From JALOAD01 sp023228995 [NCBI: Candidatus Muiribacterium halophilum] (lineage in GTDB: Bacteria > Muiribacteriota > Muiribacteriia > Muiribacteriales), in the NCBI GenBank assembly GCA_023228995.1, contig JALOAD010000012.1, positions 1 through 64,000 of the forward strand: a stretch of DNA of 64,000 bases, read 5' to 3'. The notes beneath the pieces are model-generated. The model was not told where the DNA came from. It made no database searches and saw only the letters and a program-made list of their open reading frames with translations. The position numbers and the translations under genes are program-made. Positions 26,483 through 37,198 of the stretch are shown in pieces. The stretch's first letter is position 1. Each line of letters starts with the position of its first letter.

Positions 26483-26536
26483 ATTGAAAAACTTCTAACA
26501 AGTTCTTGTAATTGCTGTCAGACATATTTTTTTAAT
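26483..26536 (-). repeat. Short repeated segment with a conserved minus-strand start
   Basis: About 50 bp, around CAAGTTCTTGTAATTGCTG and CAGACATATTTTTTTA, are shared with 54707-54757. On the minus strand both begin an ATG frame reading MS-D/G-SNY-K/E-NL before stopping within 10-22 codons. It looks like the preserved 5' end of a lost mobile-element gene. The rest of the intergenic region 26131-26601 shows only the repeats listed here. Confidence 0.5.
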
Positions 26537-26595
26537 CTTTTCTCGCATCTCTAACTCCGATTCCCGGTTTTTCCCGAGTTTTTAATATCATTTAA

Positions 26596-26624
26596 TCGAC
26601 TATGTTATTTTTTTGTTGTATAAT
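26596..26624 (+). promoter_or_regulatory. Promoter abutting murJ
   Basis: TCGACT (26596-26601, four of six consensus bases), a 17-bp spacer and a perfect TATAAT (26619-26624). Only 7 nt separate the -10 from the murJ ATG, so the transcript would begin at or next to the start codon. Confidence 0.55.
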
Positions 26625-26631
26625 CACACGG

Positions 26632-28119
26632 ATGAAAAGATTTCTTAAAAAGACATTTTTATTTTCACTTGGTACTTTTTTTTCTAGAATTTTAGGTTTT
26701 GTAAGAGAAATTGTTTTTTCTTATGTATTTGGTGCTTCATTTTTTTCAGATTTGTTTTTTGCATGTTTTAGAATTCCAAATCTTTTAAGACGGCTTCTTG
26801 CTGAAGGTACTTTATCTTTTGCTTATATTAATGTTTATTCAGAACTAGAAAAAGAAAAAAATGAAGTAGAGTCTTTGAAGTTGAGTTCTGCTTTTTTTAA
26901 CTGGATTCTTATTATTACCTTTACATTATATATTTTAGTGCTTTTTTTTTCCAATGATATTGTTAGTATTATGCTTAAAGGTTTTTCAGATGAAAAATTG
27001 CTATATGCATCTATTATACTAAAATGGGTTTTCCCTTTTATAATATTTATATCTTTAGGTTCTATATTTTCTGGATTTTTAAATATGAAAGGCAGTTTTT
27101 TTGTACCTGCTGTTAGTTCTTCATTTTTAAATATTTCTCTTATTTTATGTGTTATTTTTTTTTATAGAGAAGATTATATTCTTATGGGAAAATATCTTGG
27201 AATATCAGTTATTATTGCAGGTTTTGTACAATTTCTTATGTTGTTTTATTTTTCTTTGAAATCAGGATTTGAATATTTTCCAATTTTAAAAAATGAAAAT
27301 CTTAAAAAAATGTTTTTTTATTTTATACCAGGTACATTTGCTATGGCGATTAGTCAGCTTAATATTATTATAGATAGTTTTTTTGCTTCATACCTTCCTG
27401 ATGGTGGATATTCATGGTTATGGTATTCAAATAGAATTGTACAGTTTCCTCTTGCTATATTTGGTGTTGCAATGGCTAATGTTCTTACGCCTTATATTGC
27501 AAAAAACAGAGGTGAAAAAATAGTTTCTGAATCTTTGCTTAAAACTTTAAAATACAATAGTCTATTACTCATACCGATTACATTGGGTATAATGGTATAT
27601 TCTCAAGAATTTATTTCACTTGTATTTCATAGAGGTAAATTTACTACTTATGATGTTTTAAATGTTTCAAAACTTCTTTTTTATTATGCTTCTGGTTTAT
27701 GGTTTTTTTCAGCATTAAAAATATTAACCCCAGTGTTTTACACTTTAAAAAAAGTCTATATACCTGTTTTAGCTGGATTTATAACTTTGATTGTCAATAC
27801 TATATTAAATTATATTCTTATTAAAACAATGGGAGCAAGTGGACTTTCTCTTGCAACTGTTATTTCTTCTGTGATAAATTTTTTAATACTTATAATTTTT
27901 TTAGGTAAAATATATAGAAAAATCAATGTATTATTTATTTTAAAAATTATTATAATTTCAATTTTGTATACAGGTTATCTATATTTATTGAAAGATTTTA
28001 ATTTATTCTTTAATATAGGTTCATCAGTTTTAGTTTATTATTTTTTATTAAAATTGTTTAACATAGAAGAAAGTGAGGAGATAATTCAAATTCTAAAAAG
28101 AAAAAGTATGAAAAACTGA
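26632..28119 (+). CDS. murJ: Lipid II flippase MurJ
   Basis: MOP-superfamily flippase that carries lipid II across the inner membrane. The product of about 495 aa has 13-14 membrane helices; N-terminal segments SRILGFVREIVFSYVFG and FRIPNLLRRLLAEGTLSFAYI are signatures of MurJ/MviN. I take the ATG at 26632; the open frame extends ten codons upstream to 26602 through the -10 box. There is no ribosome binding site before either, in line with a leaderless mRNA. lepA follows 18 bp downstream. Confidence 0.95.
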   Translation: MKRFLKKTFLFSLGTFFSRILGFVREIVFSYVFGASFFSDLFFACFRIPNLLRRLLAEGTLSFAYINVYSELEKEKNEVESLKLSSAFFNWILIITFTLYILVLFFSNDIVSIMLKGFSDEKLLYASIILKWVFPFIIFISLGSIFSGFLNMKGSFFVPAVSSSFLNISLILCVIFFYREDYILMGKYLGISVIIAGFVQFLMLFYFSLKSGFEYFPILKNENLKKMFFYFIPGTFAMAISQLNIIIDSFFASYLPDGGYSWLWYSNRIVQFPLAIFGVAMANVLTPYIAKNRGEKIVSESLLKTLKYNSLLLIPITLGIMVYSQEFISLVFHRGKFTTYDVLNVSKLLFYYASGLWFFSALKILTPVFYTLKKVYIPVLAGFITLIVNTILNYILIKTMGASGLSLATVISSVINFLILIIFLGKIYRKINVLFILKIIIISILYTGYLYLLKDFNLFFNIGSSVLVYYFLLKLFNIEESEEIIQILKRKSMKN

Positions 28120-28137
28120 AGATGGGAGATTAAATTA

Positions 28138-29925
28138 ATGTATGATTTAAAAAAAATTAGAAATTTTTCTATAATTGCTCACATAGATCATGGAAAATCT
28201 ACACTAGCAGATAGAATACTTGAGATTTCAGGTAGTGTTGAAAGAAGAAATATGAAAGAGCAGTTTCTTGATAATCTTGATGTTGAGAGAGAAAGAGGTA
28301 TAACTGTCAAACTTAGAGCTGTAACTTTGGATTATAAAGGATATCAGTTGAATCTTATTGATACTCCAGGGCATGTTGATTTTTCTTATGAAGTATCACG
28401 ATCTCTTGCAGCTTGTGAAGGTGCATTACTTGTTGTTGATGCTTCTCAAGGAGTTGAAGCTCAGACATTGGCTAATGTATATCTTGCTATTGAAAACAAT
28501 CTTGAAGTTCTTCCAGTTCTTAATAAAATAGATCTTCCTCATGCAAGACCTGATGAAATTAAAGATGAAATTGAAGAACAAATAGGTATAAGTGCTCAGG
28601 ATGCTGTTTGTGTGAGTGCTAAATCAGGATTGAATATTGATATTTTAATGGATAGAATAATTGAATTTTTACCTCCACCACAAGGAGATTATAAACAACC
28701 TTTAAAAGCTCTTATATTTGACTCTGTATATGATGAATATAGAGGAGTTATTGTATTTGTAAGAATAATGGATGGAGAGGTAAAAACCGGTGACCTTATA
28801 AAAACTTTAATAAAAGATACAATTTTTGAAGTAACTGAGGTTGGATGTTTTTCGCCAGGTATGGTAAAAAGAGAATCTTTAAAAGCTGGTGAAGTTGGTT
28901 ATATAACAGCAGGCATAAAATCTATTCAAGATATACATGTTGGAGATACTCTTACATTAAAAGATAATTCAGCTGAAAAAGCATTACCTGGTTATAAAGA
29001 AGTTAAACCTATGGTTTTTTCAGGTCTTTATCCTATTGAAACTGTTAATTATGTTAATCTTAAAGATGCTTTAGAAAAACTTACTCTTAACGATTCTTCT
29101 CTTAAATATGAACCTGAGAGTTCTATAGCTCTTGGAATGGGTTTTAGATGTGGGTTTTTAGGGTTATTACATTCTGAAGTTGTTAGAGAAAGACTTGAAC
29201 AAGAATTTGACCTTGAGATAATTGCAACAGCACCAAGTGTTAAATATAGGCTTACAACAATTAAAAACAAAATAAAATATATAGAAAATCCTATGAATAT
29301 GCCAGATCCATCTCAATATAATATGGTAGAGGAACCATATATAAAAGCAGAACTTTTTACTCCTTCCGAATATGTTGGTGCTGTGATGAATATTTCAGAA
29401 AAGAAAAGAGGCGTTATGAAAAATATGAAATATCTTAGTCATAACAGAGTTGAATTGACTTATGAATTTCCTCTTGCTGAAATTGTTGTTGATTTTTATG
29501 ATAAGTTAAAATCATCAACTCGTGGCTATGCTTCTATGGATTATGAACTTATTGGTTATAGAGAAACCGATGTTACAAAGCTTGATATAAAAATAAATGG
29601 TGAATCTGTTGATGCTCTTTCTATGATTGTACATGTTGATAAAGCATATGAGGTTGGAAGATTAATTGTTTATAAATTAAGAGACATTATACCAAAACAA
29701 ATGTTTAAAGTTCCTATACAAGCTTGTATAGGAGGAAAAATAATTGCCAGAGAAACTGTTTCTGCGATGAGAAAAGATGTTCTTGCAAAATGTTATGGTG
29801 GTGATATAACAAGAAAGAGAAAATTGCTTGAAAAACAAAAAGACGGTAAAAAGAGAATGAAATCTATTGGTTCGGTAGAAATCCCAAGAAATGCTTTTCT
29901 TGAGGTACTTAGAGTTGATGATTAG
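28138..29925 (+). CDS. lepA: Elongation factor 4 (LepA)
   Basis: Ribosome-associated translational GTPase. The 595-aa protein has the G domain ([28 protein letters not shown]), domain II, the two EF-G-like domains and the LepA-specific C-terminal domain ending [27 protein letters not shown] precedes the ATG. Confidence 0.98.
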   Translation: MYDLKKIRNFSIIAHIDHGKSTLADRILEISGSVERRNMKEQFLDNLDVERERGITVKLRAVTLDYKGYQLNLIDTPGHVDFSYEVSRSLAACEGALLVVDASQGVEAQTLANVYLAIENNLEVLPVLNKIDLPHARPDEIKDEIEEQIGISAQDAVCVSAKSGLNIDILMDRIIEFLPPPQGDYKQPLKALIFDSVYDEYRGVIVFVRIMDGEVKTGDLIKTLIKDTIFEVTEVGCFSPGMVKRESLKAGEVGYITAGIKSIQDIHVGDTLTLKDNSAEKALPGYKEVKPMVFSGLYPIETVNYVNLKDALEKLTLNDSSLKYEPESSIALGMGFRCGFLGLLHSEVVRERLEQEFDLEIIATAPSVKYRLTTIKNKIKYIENPMNMPDPSQYNMVEEPYIKAELFTPSEYVGAVMNISEKKRGVMKNMKYLSHNRVELTYEFPLAEIVVDFYDKLKSSTRGYASMDYELIGYRETDVTKLDIKINGESVDALSMIVHVDKAYEVGRLIVYKLRDIIPKQMFKVPIQACIGGKIIARETVSAMRKDVLAKCYGGDITRKRKLLEKQKDGKKRMKSIGSVEIPRNAFLEVLRVDD

Positions 29926-29937
29926 GGAGGAGTATAT

Positions 29938-30216
29938 ATGAAAAAAGAAAAAATAGTTATAACAGTTCTTGGTGTCAATAAATCTGGAGTTGTGGCAAAT
30001 GTTACTTCAGTTTTAGCTAAATACAATTGTTCTATTCAGGATATGAATCAGACAATTATAGATGATCTTTTTGCAATGATACTTATTGTAGATATAACTG
30101 ATCTTAATATGGATTTTGCTGCATTTAAGGAAAAAATCGAAGGTAAAGGTGAGGAAATAGGTGTAAAAATCTTTATACAGCATGAAAATGTATTTAGAAT
30201 GATGCACAGGATTTAA
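29938..30216 (+). CDS. ACT domain protein (UPF0237)
   Basis: A single ACT domain of 92 aa (VITVLGVNKSGVVANVTSVLAKYNCSIQDM) of the kind that binds amino acids as a regulatory module. GGGAGGAG stands ahead of the ATG. It is 12 bp from the UPF0210 gene; this ACT/UPF0210 pairing is widely conserved in bacteria and archaea, so the two proteins probably work together, but the reaction and ligand are unknown. Confidence 0.9.
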   Translation: MKKEKIVITVLGVNKSGVVANVTSVLAKYNCSIQDMNQTIIDDLFAMILIVDITDLNMDFAAFKEKIEGKGEEIGVKIFIQHENVFRMMHRI

Positions 30217-30228
30217 AGGGGGAATAAA

Positions 30229-31593
30229 ATGTTTCTTACAGCTGAAGAGATTTTACAAACAATAAGTATGGTAAGTGTTGAGAATTTTGATGTTAGGACA
30301 ACTACTCTAGGAATTAGTCTTAGAGATTGTCGTGGTGTTGATGCAGATGCAACTGCAAAAAAAATATATGATAAAATTTGTTTTAGAGCAGAAAAACTTA
30401 TTTCATGTGCAAACATTATAGAAGCAAAATATGGACTTCCGATTGTTAATAAAAGAGCTTCTGTAACTCCAATTGCAGTTATAGGAGATGGTTTTGACAA
30501 GGATGGAATGATAAAACTTGCTATAGCTATGGATAAAGCTGCCGAAACTGTAGGAATAAACTATATTGGTGGATTTTCAGCTCTTGTACAAAAAGGTGCT
30601 ACTGTAGGCGATCTTGCTCTTATAGAGGCTATACCAGAAGCTTTAAATATTACTCAAAGAGTTTGTTCTTCTGTCAATGTTGCTTCGACTAAAGCAGGAA
30701 TAAATCTTGATATGATATATAAAATGGCTAAGCAAATAAAAAAAACTGCTGAACTTACAGCAGATCGTGGAAGTATAGGATGTGCAAAACTTGTTGTTTT
30801 TGCCAATGCTGTAGAAGATAATCCTTTTATTGCAGGAGCTTTTCATGGTATATCTGAACCAGAAGTTGTTCTTAATGTTGGTATTAGCGGACCTGGTGTT
30901 GTAAGACATGTATTAGAAAAAAATGGAAAAGGATTAAACATTGGAGATCTTGCGGAATTAATTAAGAAAACTGCTTTTAAAATAACTAGAATGGGTCAGC
31001 TTGTTGGTCAGGAAGTTTCTGAACTTATGGGTGTTCCTTTTGGTATAGTTGATATTTCTCTTGCTCCTACACCAGCTATAGGTGATTCTGTTGCAAATAT
31101 ACTTGAACTTATGGGTCTTGAAATGTGTGGTACAGATGGTACGACATTTGCTCTAGCTATTTTAAATGATGCTGTTAAAAAAGGTGGAGTTATGGCAACA
31201 CAGAGAGTTGGTGGTCTTTCAGGAGCATTTATTCCTGTAAGTGAAGACGAAGGAATGATAAAAGCTGTAGAATGTGGAGCTTTATCTTTAGAAAGACTTC
31301 AATGTATGACATGTGTTTGTTCTGTAGGTCTTGATATGATAGCAATACCTGGTGATACTTCTGTTGAAACTATTGCAGGTATAATTGCTGATGAAATGGC
31401 AATTGGTGTTATTAATACCAAAACTACTGCTGCAAGACTTATTCCTGTAATTGGAAAAGGTGTTGGAGAAAAAGTATGTTATGGTGGTCTTTTAGGAGAT
31501 GCTCCTATAATGGCAGTTGGAAAATATTCATGTGCTGAAATTATTAAAAGAGGTGGTAGAGTACCAGCTCCAATAAATTCTTTAAAAAATTGA
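30229..31593 (+). CDS. UPF0210 (DUF711, PFL-like) protein
   Basis: 454-aa cytosolic protein of the UPF0210/DUF711 family, which adopts a pyruvate formate-lyase-like barrel. Segments such as [39 protein letters not shown] and [15 protein letters not shown] are characteristic. The enzymatic function has not been established to my knowledge. AAGGGGG precedes the ATG and it lies downstream of its usual ACT partner. It shares a 4-bp overlap with hemW. Confidence 0.93.
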   Translation: MFLTAEEILQTISMVSVENFDVRTTTLGISLRDCRGVDADATAKKIYDKICFRAEKLISCANIIEAKYGLPIVNKRASVTPIAVIGDGFDKDGMIKLAIAMDKAAETVGINYIGGFSALVQKGATVGDLALIEAIPEALNITQRVCSSVNVASTKAGINLDMIYKMAKQIKKTAELTADRGSIGCAKLVVFANAVEDNPFIAGAFHGISEPEVVLNVGISGPGVVRHVLEKNGKGLNIGDLAELIKKTAFKITRMGQLVGQEVSELMGVPFGIVDISLAPTPAIGDSVANILELMGLEMCGTDGTTFALAILNDAVKKGGVMATQRVGGLSGAFIPVSEDEGMIKAVECGALSLERLQCMTCVCSVGLDMIAIPGDTSVETIAGIIADEMAIGVINTKTTAARLIPVIGKGVGEKVCYGGLLGDAPIMAVGKYSCAEIIKRGGRVPAPINSLKN

Positions 31594-32708
31594 AGAAAAA
31601 AATTGGTTTTTATATACATATACCTTTTTGTCACAGTAAGTGTTCTTACTGTGACTTTTATTCTATATCAGATTTTTCTTTAGAATTAAAAAAAAATTAT
31701 TTAGATAGATTGCTAAAACACATTGATTATATGGGTTGCAGGTTTTCTAATGATTACAAACCAAATACTTTGTTTATAGGTGGAGGAACACCTTCTATAT
31801 ATTCCGCTGAAGAGCTTGGTGCTTTAGTAAAAAGAGTTCAAAAAAATTTTAATTGTGAATTTTTAGAAAGTACAGTTGAGATAAATCCTAATGTTATAGA
31901 TTATAATTTTATTGATAAACTATATAAAGGTAATTTTTTTAACAGGATTTCTTTTGGTCTTCAGAGTCCTTTTAAAAAAGATAATACTTATCTTGGACGA
32001 AATTTCAATGAAAAGAGTGTTGAAATATTAAAATATGCTTTGTCTATATTTGAAAATGTAAGTATTGATATGGTTTGTGGCTATGATGGATTTAATAGCG
32101 AAAAAATAATTGAAAAATTAAATTTACAAGGAATTTTACCTAAAATCAAACATATTTCTCTTTATATGCTCAAGTATTCAGAAAGTTTTAGCGAGAAATT
32201 TAAAGAAAAAATATGTGATGATGATATTCAAGTTGAAAATTATAAAAAAATGATAAATCTTATTAAAAAAAATAATTTCAAACAATATGAAATTTCAAAT
32301 TTTTGTAAAACTAATTATGAATGTAAACATAATTTGCATTATTGGAAATATCATGATTATTTAGGTGTTGGGTCTAATGCTTCTATAAAATTTGAGAATA
32401 ATATAGTTTGTTTTCCAAAATTAAATGATTATATGATGAAAGATTTTGAAGAAACAATTGAAGATGTTGAAAATACAGAGGAATATCCTGATAAAATTAT
32501 AATGCGTATGAGACTTTGTGAGGGTATGAGTTTTTTAGAACTTAAAAAAATTAATCCTAATTTGCCTGATATCATGAATATATTATATAATAGGTATAAA
32601 GATTGTTTTAAAAAAGATTTTGATAAAATTAGTTTTTCTCAAAAAGGTTTTATTTTTTCAAATACATTATTAAGTAGTATGCTTGAAATTATGGAGGAAA
32701 GAAAATGA
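31590..32708 (+). CDS. hemW: HemW-like radical SAM protein
   Basis: 372 aa with the [4Fe-4S] motif in [16 protein letters not shown] (CxxxCxxC at 14-21), the GGGTPS segment, [16 protein letters not shown] and a C-terminal HemN-like domain. HemW proteins are heme-binding chaperones for heme insertion; they are often misnamed coproporphyrinogen oxidase, and true HemN has a longer N-terminus. The start is a TTG that overlaps the UPF0210 stop. Whether this organism makes heme is not visible here. Confidence 0.87.
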   Translation: MKKKIGFYIHIPFCHSKCSYCDFYSISDFSLELKKNYLDRLLKHIDYMGCRFSNDYKPNTLFIGGGTPSIYSAEELGALVKRVQKNFNCEFLESTVEINPNVIDYNFIDKLYKGNFFNRISFGLQSPFKKDNTYLGRNFNEKSVEILKYALSIFENVSIDMVCGYDGFNSEKIIEKLNLQGILPKIKHISLYMLKYSESFSEKFKEKICDDDIQVENYKKMINLIKKNNFKQYEISNFCKTNYECKHNLHYWKYHDYLGVGSNASIKFENNIVCFPKLNDYMMKDFEETIEDVENTEEYPDKIIMRMRLCEGMSFLELKKINPNLPDIMNILYNRYKDCFKKDFDKISFSQKGFIFSNTLLSSMLEIMEERK

Positions 32709-34219
32709 AAAAAATCATTTTTATATTTATATTTTGTTTTTCTATTTCTGCGTTTTCTGCCGGAAATATAGATCTTCTTATAAATCTTATAAATTTTTAT
32801 AATTCCAATTCTCAATTTGAAAAATCTTTGGAGCAGGCTGAAAAAGGTTTAGAACTTGAACCTAATAATGCTAAATTGCTTGAGCTTAAGGAAGAAATTT
32901 TAAAAAAAATTCAAGAAAGTAAAAATAAAAAAGAGGAAAAAGAAGAAATTATAAAAAATCCTTCAATAAAAACAGATAATATTGAAGCTATTGAAAATAT
33001 TATTCCAAAGAAAAAATTAAGACCTTTTAAATATTTTAGTGATGCTGAAAAACAGAAAATAGGTGATATTTTAGAAAAAGCTATTGATTTAAAAAGTCTT
33101 GGCAGAAATTCAGATGCTAAGAAAAAATTTGAAGAAGTTTTAAAATATGATGATCTTAATGAAGATGCTAATTTTTATCTTGGAGTTCTTTGTGTTGATG
33201 AAGGTAAATATGATATTGCTAAGACTTATTTTAACAATGTTTTAACTTATGATCAAAATAATAATCAGGTTTTGTATTGGCTTGGACTTGTTTATATGAG
33301 AGAAAATGATAAAGCTAAAGCTAAAGCTTATTTTCTTGAAACTGTTAAAAAACAGCCTAATAGTGTATTAGGTTATGTTCAACTTGCAAGTATTTATGAA
33401 TCAGAAAACAATGTTGCTAGTGCTGAAAAATATTATAAAAAAGCAATTGAAGTAGATAAAAGACTTATTAATATTTATAAAAGCCTGTCAGATTTATATG
33501 TTACAAGATCTTATTATTCTAAAGCTATAGAAGTATATAGAGAAATGATAAATACTTTTCCCAAAAATGCTTATGGTTATTCAGGTCTTGCTACTATGCT
33601 TCTTTTGACTGGTGATTATGAGAATGGAGCAATATATTTTCAAAATGCTTATAAAATTGATGATAAAAATCCAGAAGTTATTGCATTATCTGCAATGTAT
33701 AGTTTTTATGCAGGAAAGAATGCTGAAGCTGAAGAGCGTTTGGGACAAGCAATAGAAAAAGAAGGTGATAATCTTAAAATATATAGGCTTATTGTAAATG
33801 TTTTAAAAAATTCTTCAAATATTGAAGGTGTTAAAAAGTATTCAGAGATTGGATTGCAGTTTTTTCCATTAGATTCGATTTTAAATTTTGAATTAGGTAA
33901 ATATTATAGTAATAGAAATGAAAATGAGAAAGCTCTTCCTTATCTTGAAAAATCTTTCCAAGTTGATTCTGAGGATTCTAATATACTTTTAACTCTTGCT
34001 CAAACTTATAATAAAGCAGGTTATTATGTTGATTCACTTAATAAATATAAAATACTTGTAAATAAATTTAAAGATTCTAAAGAAAGACCAAAATGGTTGG
34101 AAGAAGCTAGAAATGTTCTGACTGTTTATAATAAAGAAAAAGAAATTCAAATTGAATCTCCTCAAAGTAATTTTGACGATAATGCAGTTTATGATTTTAA
34201 TATTCCACAAGGTTTTTAA
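32705..34219 (+). CDS. Exported TPR-repeat protein
   Basis: 504 aa. A signal peptide [19 protein letters not shown] is followed by a short TPR pair, a charged linker (KNKKEEKEEIIKN) and a long array of roughly ten TPR units (for example AKKKFEEVLKYDDLNEDANFYLGVL). Such arrays are protein-binding scaffolds, here probably periplasmic. ATG overlaps the hemW stop by 4 bp, and its own stop overlaps the miaA start by 1 bp. Partner unknown. Confidence 0.85.
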   Translation: MKKIIFIFIFCFSISAFSAGNIDLLINLINFYNSNSQFEKSLEQAEKGLELEPNNAKLLELKEEILKKIQESKNKKEEKEEIIKNPSIKTDNIEAIENIIPKKKLRPFKYFSDAEKQKIGDILEKAIDLKSLGRNSDAKKKFEEVLKYDDLNEDANFYLGVLCVDEGKYDIAKTYFNNVLTYDQNNNQVLYWLGLVYMRENDKAKAKAYFLETVKKQPNSVLGYVQLASIYESENNVASAEKYYKKAIEVDKRLINIYKSLSDLYVTRSYYSKAIEVYREMINTFPKNAYGYSGLATMLLLTGDYENGAIYFQNAYKIDDKNPEVIALSAMYSFYAGKNAEAEERLGQAIEKEGDNLKIYRLIVNVLKNSSNIEGVKKYSEIGLQFFPLDSILNFELGKYYSNRNENEKALPYLEKSFQVDSEDSNILLTLAQTYNKAGYYVDSLNKYKILVNKFKDSKERPKWLEEARNVLTVYNKEKEIQIESPQSNFDDNAVYDFNIPQGF

Positions 34220-35142
34220 TGGATTTTAAAAATAAGATAATTGTAATTGGCGGACAGACGGCTTCAGGAAAAACTAGTATGTCTCTTGATATATGTCAGC
34301 AATTTAATGGTGAAGTAGTTTCTAGCGATTCAGTTCAAATATATAAATATCTTGATATTGGTTCTGCCAAACCTTCTTTATCAGAAAGAGCAATTATAGA
34401 GCATAGTATGATTGATATTGTTGAGCCTTGTAAAGAGTTTGATGTAAAAGAATATACTCAAAAAGCTGAAATTTGTCTTGATAATATATGGAAAAAAAAC
34501 AAAATACCAGTTCTAACCGGAGGAACTGGGTTTTATGTAGAATCGTTATTATGTGGATTACCAAAAATAAAAAATGATTGTGATATTAGAAAAAAATACG
34601 AAAATATTTTAAAAGAAAAAGGTAGAGAATATTTGTTTTCTATTTTACAAAGAAAATGGCCTGAAAGAGCTATTACGCTTCATATAAATGATACTAAAAG
34701 AATTATAAGAAGTATTGAGATATATGAAACTGGTGGTAAAGAACAATTTGAAAATTTTAACAAAAAATTAAAATTTGATATTTTATTTTTTTATATTGAA
34801 CCTGAAAAAGAATTAAATGAAAAAAATATAAAAAAAAGAGTTTTAAATATGATTAAAAATGGTCTTATTGATGAAGTTGAATTTGTTTTAAGAGAAAAAG
34901 GTTTTTCAAGACAATCAAAAACTGCAATTGGTTATAAAGAAACTATTGACTTTATTGAGTCAAATAATAATATAGAAGAACTTGTTTTTAATATATCTCT
35001 TCATACAAGGCAATTTGCTAAAAGACAGAGAACTTTTTTTAAAAATAAATTTAAAAAAATGATTTTTCTTGAAAGTTATGATATAAATAATTATCATATT
35101 AAAAAAGAAACAGAAAAATTTCTGGAGGGTAACAATGTCTAA
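34219..35142 (+). CDS. miaA: tRNA dimethylallyltransferase MiaA
   Basis: Transfers a dimethylallyl group to A37 of tRNAs reading UNN codons. The 307-aa product has the P-loop GGQTASGKTS, the SSDSVQIYKYLDIGSAKP segment with its catalytic Asp, TGGTGFYVESLL and IGYKETI. The gene overlaps hfq by 8 bp, the same miaA-hfq coupling seen in proteobacteria. Confidence 0.97.
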   Translation: MDFKNKIIVIGGQTASGKTSMSLDICQQFNGEVVSSDSVQIYKYLDIGSAKPSLSERAIIEHSMIDIVEPCKEFDVKEYTQKAEICLDNIWKKNKIPVLTGGTGFYVESLLCGLPKIKNDCDIRKKYENILKEKGREYLFSILQRKWPERAITLHINDTKRIIRSIEIYETGGKEQFENFNKKLKFDILFFYIEPEKELNEKNIKKRVLNMIKNGLIDEVEFVLREKGFSRQSKTAIGYKETIDFIESNNNIEELVFNISLHTRQFAKRQRTFFKNKFKKMIFLESYDINNYHIKKETEKFLEGNNV

Positions 35143-35353
35143 TAAAATTAATTTACAGGATTTATTTCTTGATAACATAATAAAAAAAAGATCAGAAATA
35201 ATGATATTTCTCACAAATGGTATAAAATTAAGAGGCTATATAAAAGCTTATGATTCTTTTACAGTTCTCATGGAAGATAATGAAAAACAGCAGCTTATTT
35301 TTAAGCATGCTATTTCAACATTGGTGTCTTCAGAAAAAGTTGAAATTAAATAA
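35135..35353 (+). CDS. hfq: RNA chaperone Hfq
   Basis: Sm-like hexameric protein that pairs small RNAs with mRNAs. 72 aa: Sm1 motif with LTNGIKLRGYIKAYDSFTVLM, and the Sm2 motif FKHAISTL, where the more usual Tyr of YKHAIST is Phe. The conserved Gln sits in LQDLFLD. GGAGGG precedes the ATG. Presence of Hfq suggests small-RNA regulation in this organism. Confidence 0.95.
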   Translation: MSNKINLQDLFLDNIIKKRSEIMIFLTNGIKLRGYIKAYDSFTVLMEDNEKQQLIFKHAISTLVSSEKVEIK

Positions 35354-35437
35354 TACCAGTCACCTGTTTTAATATAAATAACAGCAATTCCGATAAAATA
35401 ATAACTATTATTATTTTTCTAAAGACAGGAGAGGGTA

Positions 35438-37186
35438 ATGTCGTCAGAATTTATATATAAAAAGAAAATAGGTCAGATTCTTATAGAAAACGACTTTATA
35501 ACAGAAGAACAATTATCTGACAGTCTTAAAATTCAGATTGAAACTTCAGATCTTATTGGTGAAATTCTAATTCAAAAGGGTTATCTTACAGAAGAACAAC
35601 TTGCACAAGGTTTAGCTATTCAGTTTGATAGTGAATACTATTCTCCAGATAGAGTAAAGCTTGAAGAAGCAGTTTTAGCGAGAGTTCCTGAAAATCTTAT
35701 TAAAATGTATTATTTTATACCGCTTGATATTGATGCGGGAAGAATAATGATTCTTATTTTTGATCCTACCAATGTAACAATGCTTGATGCTCTTCAGACT
35801 GTTCTTGGAATTAAAGTTGAATTTGCTGTCGCTTCAAAAGAAAAAATCACTCAAGTAATAAATGATTATTATTTTGCAGAAGAAAAAGAAAAAACACTTG
35901 ACGATGTTAATATGGATGAAATGCTTTCTGATGCTGGTCTTGATATGAAAGTTGAAACTATTGGAGAAGATGATGCTAAAGATCCAGATCTTCTCAAGGC
36001 AGCTGATCAGAAACCTATAATAGCACTTGTCAATAAAATAATTCTTGATGCAATAAAAAAGAAAGCTTCTGATATTCATTTAGAAGTGCATGAAAAAAAA
36101 GTTGTTATAAGATATAGAATGGATGGTGATCTTTATGATCAGCCTGCTATTAATAAAAAAGCAGCATCAGCAATTGTTTCAAGAATAAAAATTATATCTA
36201 ATCTTAATATAGCTGAAAAAAGAATTCCACAGGATGGAGCGTTTTCTCTTAAAATTGGAAAGTCAAAGATAGATTTTCGAGTATCTGTACTTCCATGTAT
36301 TTGGGGAGAAAATGTTGTAATAAGAATACTTTCTAAAGATTCTGTGTCGCTTGATTTGGAAACATTGGGATTTACTGATTTTCAGCTTAAAATTTTTAAA
36401 AAAAATATTCAAAAACCTTTTGGACTTATTCTAAATAGTGGACCTACGGGTTCTGGTAAAACAACAACTCTTTATGCTGCACTTTCAAGGATTAACACAA
36501 GAGATGTAAAAATTATTACTGTGGAAGATCCTGTGGAATATCAGCTTGAAGGAATACATCAAACTCAGGTTTTTATTAATAAAAATGAACCTGATAGATC
36601 GCTTACATTTGCTTCAGGATTAAGATCAATACTAAGACAAGATCCAGATGTTGTAATGATTGGGGAAATTCGAGATGAAACAACAGCTGAAATTGCGGTA
36701 AATGCTGCGTTAACAGGGCATCTTGTGTTTTCAACAGTTCATGCTAATAACTCTATTGATGTTATTAATAGGATGAAAACGCTTGGTGTTGACAAATACT
36801 TGCTTTGTTCGGCATTTGTAATGGTAATTGCTCAGAGACTTGTAAAACAACTGTGTACTGAATGTAAAGAAGAATATGACCCTTCTGAGGAAGAGTTTGA
36901 AGCTATGGGAAAGAAAAAATCCGATTATCCTAATCAGAAGTTTTTTAGGCCGGTTGGATGTGATAAATGTAATGGAACTGGTTATAAAGGCAGAAGAGCT
37001 GTTTATGAAATACTTGATTTAACTCCTGCTATAAAAGAGCTTATAGTAACTGAAAAAACTCCGTTTGATATTCAAAAAAAAGCTGTAGAACAAGGAACTG
37101 ATCTTCTTGTTGATGCTGGTATGATAAAAGCAATAGGCGGAAGTACTTCGCTTGAAGAAGTAAAAAGTCTGGCGGCTGACTTTTAA
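35438..37186 (+). CDS. pilB: Type IV pilus / type II secretion assembly ATPase PilB
   Basis: Cytoplasmic hexameric motor that powers pilin polymerisation. The 582-aa product has an N-terminal MshEN/GspE-N domain, Walker A GPTGSGKTTTLYA, the Asp box and Walker B in DPDVVMIGEIRDETTAEIA, the His box and a C-terminal zinc module (CTECKEEY and CDKCNGTGYKG). It opens the pilBMNO(P)CQ operon. AGGAGAGGG precedes the ATG. A second paralogue is at 52088. Confidence 0.95.
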   Translation: MSSEFIYKKKIGQILIENDFITEEQLSDSLKIQIETSDLIGEILIQKGYLTEEQLAQGLAIQFDSEYYSPDRVKLEEAVLARVPENLIKMYYFIPLDIDAGRIMILIFDPTNVTMLDALQTVLGIKVEFAVASKEKITQVINDYYFAEEKEKTLDDVNMDEMLSDAGLDMKVETIGEDDAKDPDLLKAADQKPIIALVNKIILDAIKKKASDIHLEVHEKKVVIRYRMDGDLYDQPAINKKAASAIVSRIKIISNLNIAEKRIPQDGAFSLKIGKSKIDFRVSVLPCIWGENVVIRILSKDSVSLDLETLGFTDFQLKIFKKNIQKPFGLILNSGPTGSGKTTTLYAALSRINTRDVKIITVEDPVEYQLEGIHQTQVFINKNEPDRSLTFASGLRSILRQDPDVVMIGEIRDETTAEIAVNAALTGHLVFSTVHANNSIDVINRMKTLGVDKYLLCSAFVMVIAQRLVKQLCTECKEEYDPSEEEFEAMGKKKSDYPNQKFFRPVGCDKCNGTGYKGRRAVYEILDLTPAIKELIVTEKTPFDIQKKAVEQGTDLLVDAGMIKAIGGSTSLEEVKSLAADF

Positions 37187-37198
37187 AGGTGGTTTAAT

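Noticed and set aside
26602-26631. Upstream murJ start
   Set aside because: The ten extra residues include the -10 box and do not look like a MurJ N-terminus.
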